Shown here: piece by piece, positions 5,750 to 12,552 of the stretch
Numbering within the stretch: the first letter of the stretch is position 1
Layout of the letters: every line of letters begins with the position of its first letter
Assembly: GCA_003567575.1 (NCBI GenBank)
Contig: PWZG01000097.1
Coordinates: 1-12,858, forward strand
Direction of reading: 5' to 3'
DNA from: PVC group bacterium
GTDB taxonomy: Bacteria; Verrucomicrobiota; Kiritimatiellia; CAIKKV01; PXCX01
DNA: 12,858 bases
Program-made: the position numbers and the translations under genes
The notes under the pieces: generated by a model
The model's database searches: none
What the model was told of the DNA's origin: nothing
The model's input: only the letters and a program-made list of their open reading frames with translations

Positions 5750-8005
5750 ATGAAAGTCCATCCTACAAGCCTGACACTCAGCGCTCCCATCAACCGTTGG
5801 GACGAAGCCGTTCCGCTGGGCAACGGACTCATGGGGACGTTGCTCTGGGGCGGAGGCCGCCGCCTGATCCTATCGCTCGACCGCGGCGACCTCTGGGATC
5901 TCCGTCCCAGCGCGCGTTTTCTCCAACCGGACTGGACGTGGCAGACCCTCCGCCGACTCGTCGCCGAAGGCAGACAGGACCAGATCGTCGAGATGTTCGA
6001 CAAGCCCTACAGCGGGCCTTATCCGACCAAGATTCCCGCCGGCCGGATCGAGCTGACCCTGGACCGGTCCGTCGCCGTCTCGTCGTTCGAACTCGATCTG
6101 GCCCGCGCCCTCGGCTCCGCGCGCTGGCGCGGCGGCGCTTGCCAGGTTTTCTGCAGCGCCGCCGCCAGGGTCGGGCTGGCCCTGGTGAAAGGAGCGGGCG
6201 TCCGTTTCAGAATCGCACCGGCCGCATTTGGCGGTGCGGCCCAGAACGTCCAGGGGAATTGCCTTCAGACGGGCGACCTGGCCAACCTGGGCTATCCGGC
6301 GCCTGAGCTGGGCCGCGCGGGAAGCGTCCAGTGGTCGCTCCAGCGAGGTGTGGACTCCTTCGCGTTCGCCATTGTCGCCTGCGCCCGCAAGGTCGGTCGT
6401 GACACCCTGATCGCGTACACCGTCACCTGCACCCACGACGGAGCCGACCCCGTCGCGATCGGGCGCGAGCAGATCGAACACGCGCTCGCCGCCGGTTTCC
6501 CGAAAATGCTCGCACCGCACGCGCGGTGGTGGCGGGCGTTCTGGGCGCGATCGAGTGTCCGACTTCCGGACCCTTCGTTGCAGCAGCAGTATGAGCTGAC
6601 GCAGTACTTCTACGGCGCTGCCTCTCGGCGCGGCGCGCCGCCCATCCCGTTGCAGGGCGTATGGACGGCCGACGAGGGCAAGCTGCCACCCTGGAAGGGC
6701 GACTACCACCACGACCTGAACACCCAGCTCACCTACTGGGCGTACCTGGCTGCCGATCATCTCGAAGAGGGGCTCTGTTTCCTCGATTACCTCTGGGAAC
6801 TGTTGCCCCGCGCGCGGCGGTTCGCGAAAGAGTTTTACGGGACGCCGGGCGCTTGCATGCCCGGCGTGGCCGCGCTCGACGGCCAGCCGCTGGGTGGCTG
6901 GGCGCAGTACACCGTGGTGCCGTCGAACTCCGCCTGGCTGGCGCATTCCTTTTACCTGCACTGGCGCTACACGCTGGATCGCGCCTTTCTCCGCGACCGC
7001 GCCTATCCGTGGTGCGCCGATCTGGGCACTTGCCTGGAGGCGCTGCTCGAAGACGGGCTCGATGGCATGCTCAAGCTGCCGCTCTCGGCTTCACCCGAGT
7101 TCCACGACAACCGGATCGACGCGTGGATGACGCCCAACACCACCTATGACCTGGCGCTGTTGCGCTGGCTGTTTGCCGCCCTGGCCGAGATGGCCGGAGA
7201 GCTGGGCGAAGCCGCCGCCGCGGCGCGGTGGCGCGTCGTCTTGGACCGGCTTGACGGGTTTGCCATCGTTGAGGATGGCCATTGGGCCCACGATCATGCC
7301 CTGCAACTGTCACCCGATGAGCGGCTCACCGAGTCGCACCGGCACATGTCGCACCTGATGCCGATTTATCCGCTCGGGCTGATCCACGTCGAGGGGAGCG
7401 GCCGCGACCGCCGGATCATTGAGGGATCCCTGCGGCAGATCGATTACTTCGGCACCGGGCTCTGGTGCGGCTACAGCTTCGGCTGGATGGCCTGCCTCGC
7501 CGCCCGCGCCCGGCAGCCGGAGAAGGCGCGCGCAATGCTGGAAACCTTTGCCAAGGCTTTCGTGTCGCGCAACGGATTCCATCTCAACGGCGATTTCAAG
7601 AACCAGGGGTTCTCCCTCTTCAAATACCGGCCCTTCACGCTGGAAGGCAACTTCGCCGCCGCCCAGGGCGTGCACGAAATGCTGCTCCAGAGCTGGGGCG
7701 GCGTGGTGCGGGTATTTCCGTCCGTATCGCAAGCGTGGCTCGAGGTCTCGTTCTCCGGCCTTCGCGCCGAGGGCGGACTCAAGGTCTCGGCGCGCCGCGC
7801 CGGCGGCCGGACCGTATGGGTCAAGATCGTCGCCGAGGCGGATGGCCGGGTCCGGCTCCGCAACCCCTTTGAACCGACGACCCGCCCCCGCTGGTCCCGC
7901 AAGGGTGTCCGGCTCGATGGCGAAGACTACGTGTTCTCCCTGATGGCGCGCGAGGCCATCGAAACGATCGGCAACGAAAGCAACCCAACGAACGAAGAAA
8001 ACTAG
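5750..8005 (+). CDS. GH95-like alpha-L-fucosidase/galactosidase family hydrolase, intracellular
   Basis: ATG 5750 is preceded by AAGGAA (5738-5743) and gives 751 aa, starting directly with the GH95 N-terminal beta-sandwich (RWDEAVPLGNGLMGTLLWGG); the open frame upstream of it overlaps SIS2 and is not used. No signal peptide is present, so the enzyme is probably cytosolic. The (alpha/alpha)6 catalytic part shows YHHDLNTQLTYW (319-330, N324 in the site of the substrate-binding Asn), LSASPEFHDN (446-454, E450 as likely general acid), HRHMSHL (530-536) and LEGNFAAAQGVHEMLLQSWGG (from 631). GH95 enzymes such as Bifidobacterium AfcA remove alpha-1,2-L-fucose by inversion; in AfcA the Asp of the D-G-N-F motif helps the base, and here it is Glu (E632). 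The substrate may therefore be another alpha-L-sugar. It is last in the kinase-SIS-SIS operon, 38 nt after SIS2, suggesting it supplies their sugar. Confidence 0.82.
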   Translation: MKVHPTSLTLSAPINRWDEAVPLGNGLMGTLLWGGGRRLILSLDRGDLWDLRPSARFLQPDWTWQTLRRLVAEGRQDQIVEMFDKPYSGPYPTKIPAGRIELTLDRSVAVSSFELDLARALGSARWRGGACQVFCSAAARVGLALVKGAGVRFRIAPAAFGGAAQNVQGNCLQTGDLANLGYPAPELGRAGSVQWSLQRGVDSFAFAIVACARKVGRDTLIAYTVTCTHDGADPVAIGREQIEHALAAGFPKMLAPHARWWRAFWARSSVRLPDPSLQQQYELTQYFYGAASRRGAPPIPLQGVWTADEGKLPPWKGDYHHDLNTQLTYWAYLAADHLEEGLCFLDYLWELLPRARRFAKEFYGTPGACMPGVAALDGQPLGGWAQYTVVPSNSAWLAHSFYLHWRYTLDRAFLRDRAYPWCADLGTCLEALLEDGLDGMLKLPLSASPEFHDNRIDAWMTPNTTYDLALLRWLFAALAEMAGELGEAAAAARWRVVLDRLDGFAIVEDGHWAHDHALQLSPDERLTESHRHMSHLMPIYPLGLIHVEGSGRDRRIIEGSLRQIDYFGTGLWCGYSFGWMACLAARARQPEKARAMLETFAKAFVSRNGFHLNGDFKNQGFSLFKYRPFTLEGNFAAAQGVHEMLLQSWGGVVRVFPSVSQAWLEVSFSGLRAEGGLKVSARRAGGRTVWVKIVAEADGRVRLRNPFEPTTRPRWSRKGVRLDGEDYVFSLMAREAIETIGNESNPTNEEN

Positions 8006-8111
8006 CCGAACATATTTGGAATTCGTTCAGTATAGTGCGGATCTTATTAATGTATGCGACATCGCGGGTGATGCAACGGTGAAACAAAACATGCAAACCA
8101 GAGGGATTCAA
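8006..8111 (+). other. 5' leader inherited from a beta-helix gene
   Basis: About 105 nt, more A+T-rich than both flanks, without a convincing promoter (the best is TTCGTT/TATTAA, 8022-8027 and 8045-8050, 17-nt spacing, weak) and without a terminator for the operon before it. AGAGGGA at 8100-8106 is the ribosome site for the next start. Because the first codons after it are of beta-helix type, this leader probably belonged to that gene. Confidence 0.4.
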
Positions 8112-8180
8112 ATGCAAACATGGTATGTCGCGAATAACGGAAACGATGATTGGAGCGGATCGCTTGCGACGCCGAATGCC
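8112..8180 (+). pseudogene. N-terminal remnant of a beta-helix protein gene
   Basis: Codons 1-23 of the hybrid dsdA gene encode the W-Y-V-x-x-x-G-N-D-x-W-S-G-x-L-x-x-P-N-A motif that opens many right-handed parallel beta-helix proteins of PVC bacteria. In those proteins it is normally followed by a D-G-P-F-A-T-L segment, which is missing here. The rest of the gene was not found elsewhere in the window. Confidence 0.65.
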
Positions 8181-9494
8181 GGGGACACCCTGCGCCGATT
8201 GCGCCGGCGCCAACCGCTGGTGTGGATCAACCCCAACCGGCAGCCCGCCAAGGCGTGTCTGGCCAACCTGCCGTTCTCGGCCGCGGACATCGCGGACGCC
8301 GAAGCCCGCTGGCAGCGTTGCGCGCCCCTTCTGGTAACGCTGTTTCCGGAATTACAGAACTCGCACGGGATCATCGAGTCGCCGCTGCTTGCGGCGCCGA
8401 AGCTGGCCGAACGTATCCTGCCGCCCAACAGCGGCCGATTATTCATCAAGGCGGACCACGCGCTGCCGGTGGCCGGTTCGATCAAGGCCCGCGGCGGCAT
8501 TTATGCCGTGCTGTACTTCGCCGAAAAACTGGCTTTGGTAGGCGGCCTGCTCGACTCCGAACAGGATGATTACCGAAAGTTGGCCACGCCCGCCGCCCGG
8601 AAGCTGTTTGCCGGCTACGAGCTGAGCGTCGGCAGCACCGGCAATCTTGGCTTGAGTATCGGTATCGCCGGCGCGGCCCTCGGCTTCCAGGTCGCCGTCC
8701 ACATGTCGGTCGAGGCCAAGGAATGGAAAAAGAAGCGGTTGCGCAAGCGCGGGGTCAAGGTCGTCGAGCATGCGACCGACTACACCGCGGCCTGCGTCGT
8801 CGCCCGCGCCGAAGCGGCGGCCGATCCGCGCAAGCATTTCATCGACGACGAAAACTCGGTCGAGCTGTTTCTCGGATATGCCTGCGCCGTGCCGCGCCTC
8901 AAGCAACAACTGGCGGACGCCGGGATTGCCGTCGATCGCGAACATCCGTTGTTCATCTACCTGCCCTGCGGGGTCGGCGGCGGTCCGGGCGGCATCGCCT
9001 TTGCGGCCCGGCATACGTTCGGCGATGACGCGCACGGCTTCTTTGTCGAACCGGTCGAGGCGCCATGCATGACCCTGGGTATGCTGACCGGGCGGCATGC
9101 CGACATCTCGGTCTACAGCTTGGGACTCGGGTTGAAAACCGACGCCGACGGACTGGCGGTCTCGACGCCGTCGCGCTTTATCGGACAGCTTATGGAACCG
9201 CTGCTCGACGGCTGCTGCACGCTTGAAGACCGCACCCTGTACCGCCACCTGCGCGACCTGTACGAGACCGAGGGACTCGAGGTCGAACCGTCCGCCGCCG
9301 CCGGGTGCGGCGTTCCGCGCCTGCTGTTGGAAGACAACGCCGCGGCGTGTTATTTGCGGGAGAACGAACTCCTGTCACGCATGCCGCGGGCCACGCATAT
9401 CGTTTGGACTACCGGCGGACTGTTCGTGCCGCCGGAACAACACCGCAACTACCGGGCGTTGGCTCATGGACGCGCCATGCCTCGGCCCGATTGA
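8112..9494 (+). CDS. dsdA: D-serine ammonia-lyase with a foreign beta-helix N-terminus
   Basis: The PLP-dependent enzyme deaminates D-serine to pyruvate and ammonia. From residue ~27 the 460-aa protein follows E. coli DsdA closely: PLVWINP (35-41; E. coli TTWFNP), GIIES, the PLP lysine in GSIKARGGIY (K125; K118 in E. coli), the phosphate loop VGSTGNLGLSIG (173-184), FIDDENSVELFLGY, LPCGVGGGPGG and the C-terminal ATHIVWTTGG. The first ~23 residues are not DsdA: YVANNGNDDWSGSLATPNA is the classic start of secreted right-handed beta-helix (pectate-lyase-like) proteins. The fusion is in frame at about 8178-8190 and replaces the natural DsdA N-terminus. Start ATG 8112 has AGAGGGA 5 nt upstream; an earlier TTG (8016) would add 32 residues of no known type. 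All catalytic residues remain, so the hybrid may be active. No dsdC or dsdX is visible nearby. Confidence 0.88.
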   Translation: MQTWYVANNGNDDWSGSLATPNAGDTLRRLRRRQPLVWINPNRQPAKACLANLPFSAADIADAEARWQRCAPLLVTLFPELQNSHGIIESPLLAAPKLAERILPPNSGRLFIKADHALPVAGSIKARGGIYAVLYFAEKLALVGGLLDSEQDDYRKLATPAARKLFAGYELSVGSTGNLGLSIGIAGAALGFQVAVHMSVEAKEWKKKRLRKRGVKVVEHATDYTAACVVARAEAAADPRKHFIDDENSVELFLGYACAVPRLKQQLADAGIAVDREHPLFIYLPCGVGGGPGGIAFAARHTFGDDAHGFFVEPVEAPCMTLGMLTGRHADISVYSLGLGLKTDADGLAVSTPSRFIGQLMEPLLDGCCTLEDRTLYRHLRDLYETEGLEVEPSAAAGCGVPRLLLEDNAAACYLRENELLSRMPRATHIVWTTGGLFVPPEQHRNYRALAHGRAMPRPD

Positions 9495-9598
9495 CGACAA
9501 AAGAAATATCGCCCGTCGCGGATCGCGGCTACAGACTGCGCCCGCCGCCTCGCCGAAACCGTTTCAGCGATAGGACTTCGGGGCCTCAGAGCAAACAA

Positions 9599-9643
9599 TT
9601 TGTCTGTCCCGAATGGCACTTATTTAAGGCCATGTTCGGACAG
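9599..9643. repeat. Imperfect hairpin beginning TTGTCTGTCCC
   Basis: CTGTCC (9604-9609), GAA (9611-9613) and TGGC (9614-9617) pair with GCCA (9629-9632), TTC (9635-9637) and GGACAG (9638-9643), leaving a single bulged C, a two-base TG bulge and an 11-nt A+T-rich loop. The leading TTGTCTGTCC is shared with the 12444 repeat. Such TGTCTGTCCC-type palindromes remind me of repeats near REP-associated (Y1) transposases, but no transposase is present. Confidence 0.6.
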
Positions 9644-9716
9644 CGTCGACTGGAGCCGGCGGTCCCCCCGCCGGAAGAAAAACGGCCGAGGACGGCCGTC
9701 TCCAGGCGTACGACGC
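9643..9716. repeat. Palindromic three-way-junction element
   Basis: Outer stem GCGTCG (9643-9648) with CGACGC (9711-9716), then CTGGAG (9650-9655) with CTCCAG (9700-9705). Inside are two hairpins: CCGGCGG/CCGCCGG (9656-9662, 9668-9674) and ACGGCCG/CGGCCGT (9682-9688, 9693-9699), joined by AAGAAAA. All arms are perfect. The form suggests a REP/BIME-like dispersed repeat or a cloverleaf RNA or DNA structure rather than a simple terminator. Confidence 0.7.
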
Positions 9717-9746
9717 ATTGAAGGGTCGGCTTAAGTAATTGCCATA

Positions 9747-9771
9747 CTTGTCTGTGCCCTTGATTTCTATA
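9747..9771. repeat. 25-bp repeat, copy 1, across the dehydrogenase stop codon
   Basis: CTTGTCTGT ... TTGATTTC ... ATA; identical to 12444-12468 at 22 of 25 positions. It covers the TAG of the dehydrogenase gene on the minus strand (9767-9769) and its last codon. Confidence 0.6.
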
Positions 9772-10783
9772 TCTTTGTCCAGTCAAAAAGAACCCCGACT
9801 GGGAATTCTTTGTTTGCTGCCAACCTGCCGTAAACTTCGGGTGCGGCTTCGGGAGGATGGACTTCGGAAAGAATTTTTGTCGCGTCCAACCTTCCGTACG
9901 CCATAAAATTCAGCATGGCAACACAGTCGTCCCGTACCGTCCAATAATACGGACAAGACTCAAGCTTGGGACGCGCATGCGAATGCGCGCCTACAATTGT
10001 AATGCCGGGTCGGTGCACCTGCTGGTAAAAATCAATTCCCGTGTCGGAAACCCGGGTACAACCTAGCAGCGATATTCTGCCGAATGGAGCAACGCAGTCA
10101 AGCGCTTGTTTCAGCGCAACCGACTGCCCGGTAACCTCGATAATGACACGAGCCCCTTTACCGCCGGTAACGTCTTTTACAGACTGAGCCAGTTCAGGAT
10201 CCGCGGGGTCAAACACGTAATCCGCACCCCAATCGAGCGCCGATTTGCGGCGTTCCGCGCTCAAATCGGCTGCCATAATGGGATACGCACCCGTAGCTCT
10301 TAACAACTGCACAGCGAACGCACCTAAAATCCCCAGACCAAACACCGCGGCGGATTCACCAAACTCCAATCTCGTTTTACGGATGCCTGCTGCCGGAAAA
10401 CTTGCAATAAACGCAAATGCCGCATAGCTTAAATCAAGCGTTTCGTCAGGTATTTTCACGGCATGGCACTCTTTGACAAGGTTATACGACCGATTATTGC
10501 TCCAGAAAGTTAAAACCCTGTCACCGACCGCCAGGCTTTTCACATCCCGGCCTGTTTCCTTCACAATACCTGCGGAGCTGTATCCTCCTCCCCAGCCACG
10601 TGCTCCTTCCGGCAGACCGAATGCAGTGGTGTTCGGCATTCGCAGAAGACATGCCCTTTCGGTTCCTGCACTTATGGGGACATAGGCTGTTTTGACCAAT
10701 GCCTCATCGTCATGGATCGGGCGAAGTTCATTGTCCAACAGTTCCGCTCTGCCTTTCCCCGTGAAGAAAATCTGCTTGATCAC
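9767..10783 (-). CDS. Medium-chain (zinc-type) alcohol dehydrogenase-like oxidoreductase
   Basis: A 338-residue NAD(P)-dependent oxidoreductase of the medium-chain dehydrogenase superfamily. The N-terminal GroES-like half has SAGTERACLL (38-47) and a Gly-rich GWGGGYSSAGIV, both typical of the SxGTE subgroup (bacteriochlorophyllide-dehydrogenase-like, often near sugar-metabolism genes). The Rossmann half has GLGILG (149-154) and ends its second strand in D173, which favours NAD. The four structural-zinc cysteines and the usual catalytic Cys are absent. GTG at 10783 is preferred over an earlier GTG (10792) because AAGAAGG (10798-10792) then sits 8 nt upstream. A promoter lies just upstream and the gene appears monocistronic. 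Its base composition is less G+C-rich than the operon block. Likely role: oxidising a sugar or polyol; substrate unknown. Confidence 0.8.
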   Translation of the reverse strand: MIKQIFFTGKGRAELLDNELRPIHDDEALVKTAYVPISAGTERACLLRMPNTTAFGLPEGARGWGGGYSSAGIVKETGRDVKSLAVGDRVLTFWSNNRSYNLVKECHAVKIPDETLDLSYAAFAFIASFPAAGIRKTRLEFGESAAVFGLGILGAFAVQLLRATGAYPIMAADLSAERRKSALDWGADYVFDPADPELAQSVKDVTGGKGARVIIEVTGQSVALKQALDCVAPFGRISLLGCTRVSDTGIDFYQQVHRPGITIVGAHSHARPKLESCPYYWTVRDDCVAMLNFMAYGRLDATKILSEVHPPEAAPEVYGRLAANKEFPVGVLFDWTKI

Positions 10784-10833
10784 ACACAACACCTTCTTGA
10801 TTAGGGTTTCGTTGAATCCGCATACCTATCGTC

Positions 10834-10863
10834 TATTTAACATGAATTGCGCATTCCCGTCAA
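10834..10863 (-). promoter_or_regulatory. Promoter of the dehydrogenase gene
   Basis: On the minus strand TTGACG (10863-10858), an 18-nt spacer and TAAATA (10839-10834). Transcription would start near 10827, about 45 nt before the GTG. Consensus match only. Confidence 0.5.
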
Positions 10864-10934
10864 ATCGGCCGACGATTCACGGAATGATATCAGACCGTTA
10901 TCGGATACGTGCGTGAAAACGGGGAATTACGTTG

Positions 10935-10964
10935 TTGACGTTTTGTGGTCTAAATCGGTATTAT
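10935..10964 (+). promoter_or_regulatory. Promoter of the SixA-CHAD gene
   Basis: TTGACG (10935-10940), an 18-nt spacer and TATTAT (10959-10964), a close sigma-70 match; start near 10971. The -35 box is the same hexamer as in the divergent promoter. Confidence 0.55.
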
Positions 10965-11083
10965 CCACCGTGCAGCAATGCCGTCAAGCTCATCATGCCT
11001 CGTCGTAGCCGTCGCGCGTCATGGGCGGTGTGTCATCGTTTTAAATCAGGCGTTGGTAAGCCTGCGCCAGAGGAGATGTACGG

Positions 11084-12460
11084 ATGAAACATTTGTATCT
11101 GATTCGCCATGCCAAATCCAGTTGGACAGAAGACGGGATTCAAGATCGCATTCGTCCTCTCAGTAAACGTGGACGGGAACAACTGGGTTCCATGAGCAAG
11201 GCGATCCTTGCCGCGGGCGCCCTGGATGGGCCGGTGTTCTGCAGTCATGCCGTTCGCGCCCGGCAAACTCTGGAAGGACTGATCCCGGCGGATACTCGCC
11301 CGGCCATTCACATCGAACGTACGCTGTACACCTTCAATGACAAGGTGCTGATTGACTGGCTGCGCGACAGGCAGGACGAAGACCGGATTACCCTTGTCGG
11401 ACACAACCCGGCACTGGAAAAACTGGCGGCCTACCTGGTAAAAGAGGCGCCGGGCAGCCTTCCTACTTGCGGTTTCATGCACCTTTCCCTGCCGATCAAG
11501 CACTGGCGCGAACTGACAGAAAACAAGGGCCGGCTGGCGCAGTTTCTGAGGCCCAAAGACGTCAGTTACAAGGCGTTCAATCGAAAACGCAAGAAGATCC
11601 GGAGCCGCGGCAAAGACCGTCCTTTGTGCCGGCATATTCCCGAGACGCTGCAACACCTGTACCAGCGAATGCGTGATCTCGAAGCGGGCGTGATTCAGGG
11701 GTACGACGACGAGTTTTTGCACCAGTATCGAATTGCCATCCGCCGTAGCCGTGCCATCGCCGAATCCGTCAGCGAGATCGGCGCCGGCCATGATCTGCGT
11801 CAAGAGCTCAAAGCCTTGAAGAATAATGCCAGGGCAACCAGTCACCTCAGAGATATCCACGTATTGCTTGCTGATCTGGACGAGTGGTTGCTGAAAGAGC
11901 AGACTTGCGACGTCATGGTTGCTTCCGGTCTCCGGAGCCATTTCACCAAGCTGGCGGAAATCGAACGCCAGAATCTGATCAAACATCTGACCGGCAAGAA
12001 ATGCCGCGATAGCATGAACGATTGGCGGCAGCTCATACACGCACGTCACTTTAAATCAATCCTTCCTAAACTGACCACCGCAGACATCCGGAAAGCGCTG
12101 AACAAGCGTTTACGGCGCTACAACAAGCTGACCCAGGAACTGAGCAGAAAGTCACCGGATAATGAGGTGCATACCATGCGTAAGCTGCTGAAACGGATAC
12201 GCTACCTTGCCGAACTGGACAAACCGGCGTTCCGGGACTTGCGAAAGCAGCTTAAACACAGGCAGCAAAGATTCGGCAAGTTCCAGGACCTGTATGTGCA
12301 GATCAATTTTCTGCTGGCGTTCCGGGACGGTCTCGCAACCGAATCCGATATGCGGGAACCGCCCGCGGGGCTGAACAATTTGATTGACGGGCTCGCCGCT
12401 GAAAAGCAAGACGTGCTGGATGACATACTCGCCCTGTGCCCTTCTTGTCTGTCCCTTTGA
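11084..12460 (+). CDS. SixA-like histidine phosphatase fused to a CHAD domain
   Basis: This 458-residue protein joins two phosphate-handling domains. Residues 1-160 are a SixA/phosphoglycerate-mutase-type phosphatase: LIRHAKSSW with the phospho-accepting H9, R57/R59 in SHAVRARQTL, and VGHNP with H107; SixA removes phosphate from phosphohistidine in HPt domains. Residues ~185-455 are an alpha-helical CHAD domain, which binds polyphosphate: LHQYRIAIRRSR (H213), SHLRDIHVLL, VHTMRKLLKRIRYLAEL (H363) and QQRFGKFQDL. The linker is very basic (FNRKRKKIRSRGK). ATG 11084 has AGAGGAG 8 nt upstream. There is no signal peptide. CHAD is usually joined to CYTH or found alone; a SixA partner suggests a polyphosphate-bound phosphatase, or regulation of one by the other. 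The last codons (CPSCLSL) are encoded partly by the repeat at 12444, so the natural C-terminus may be altered. Confidence 0.87.
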   Translation: MKHLYLIRHAKSSWTEDGIQDRIRPLSKRGREQLGSMSKAILAAGALDGPVFCSHAVRARQTLEGLIPADTRPAIHIERTLYTFNDKVLIDWLRDRQDEDRITLVGHNPALEKLAAYLVKEAPGSLPTCGFMHLSLPIKHWRELTENKGRLAQFLRPKDVSYKAFNRKRKKIRSRGKDRPLCRHIPETLQHLYQRMRDLEAGVIQGYDDEFLHQYRIAIRRSRAIAESVSEIGAGHDLRQELKALKNNARATSHLRDIHVLLADLDEWLLKEQTCDVMVASGLRSHFTKLAEIERQNLIKHLTGKKCRDSMNDWRQLIHARHFKSILPKLTTADIRKALNKRLRRYNKLTQELSRKSPDNEVHTMRKLLKRIRYLAELDKPAFRDLRKQLKHRQQRFGKFQDLYVQINFLLAFRDGLATESDMREPPAGLNNLIDGLAAEKQDVLDDILALCPSCLSL

Positions 12461-12468
12461 TTTCCATA
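12444..12468. repeat. 25-bp repeat, copy 2, across the SixA-CHAD stop codon
   Basis: CTTGTCTGT ... TTGATTTC ... ATA, matching 9747-9771 at 22 of 25 positions in the same orientation. It contains the TGA stop (12458-12460) and the last four codons of the gene. TGTCT in its left part can also pair with AGACA just downstream. Confidence 0.6.
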
Positions 12469-12519
12469 GACATAATACCGTGTGTATGCTACGCTGCCAA
12501 AACCAATCCGCTAAAACCG

Positions 12520-12535
12520 TAGGTTCAGCAACCTA
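12520..12535 (+). other. Small hairpin before the last gene
   Basis: TAGGTT-CAGC-AACCTA, a 6-bp stem with a tetraloop, ends 5 nt before the AGGAGG ribosome site. It may shape the leader of the secreted protein gene; too weak for a terminator. No clear promoter was seen in 12461-12552. Confidence 0.3.
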
Positions 12536-12552
12536 TAAGCAGGAGGCCCACC

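Larger units (their letters stand above)
9495..9766. other. Gene-free structured interval between convergent dsdA and dehydrogenase genes
   Basis: No gene is supported; frames continuing out of dsdA here are shadows. The left third is featureless. The rest holds a long imperfect hairpin (9604-9643), a three-way palindrome (9643-9716) and a 25-bp repeat over the dehydrogenase stop (9747-9771). Lying between the ends of two convergent genes, it may terminate transcription from both sides, although no run of T follows the stems. Confidence 0.6.
10784..11083. promoter_or_regulatory. Divergent promoter region
   Basis: 300 nt between the dehydrogenase (-) and the SixA-CHAD gene (+), with no gene. 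It holds one promoter for each side, about 70 nt apart back to back, and a 6-bp inverted pair TTCACG/CGTGAA between them (about 10875 and 10911) that could be an operator but is short. The leader of the + gene is about 110 nt long. Confidence 0.5.

Noticed and set aside
5870..6961. 363-codon minus-strand frame opposite the GH95-like gene
   Set aside because: Antiparallel shadow of a gene with clear GH95 motifs.
8016..8111. TTG start 32 codons upstream of the chosen dsdA start
   Set aside because: The added residues have no resemblance to DsdA or beta-helix starts and no ribosome site precedes the TTG, whereas ATG 8112 has AGAGGGA.
9643..9716. Simple rho-independent terminator
   Set aside because: The stems are strong but branch into a three-way shape and no run of T follows on either strand; termination remains possible but is not the best description.
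9305..9721. 138-codon + frame running out of dsdA into the structured interval
   Set aside because: It lies mostly in another frame of dsdA and then reads through the palindromes; Arg/Pro-rich without motifs.
11033..12049. 338-codon minus-strand frame opposite SixA-CHAD
   Set aside because: Antiparallel shadow of a gene with two intact domains, a good ribosome site and a promoter.
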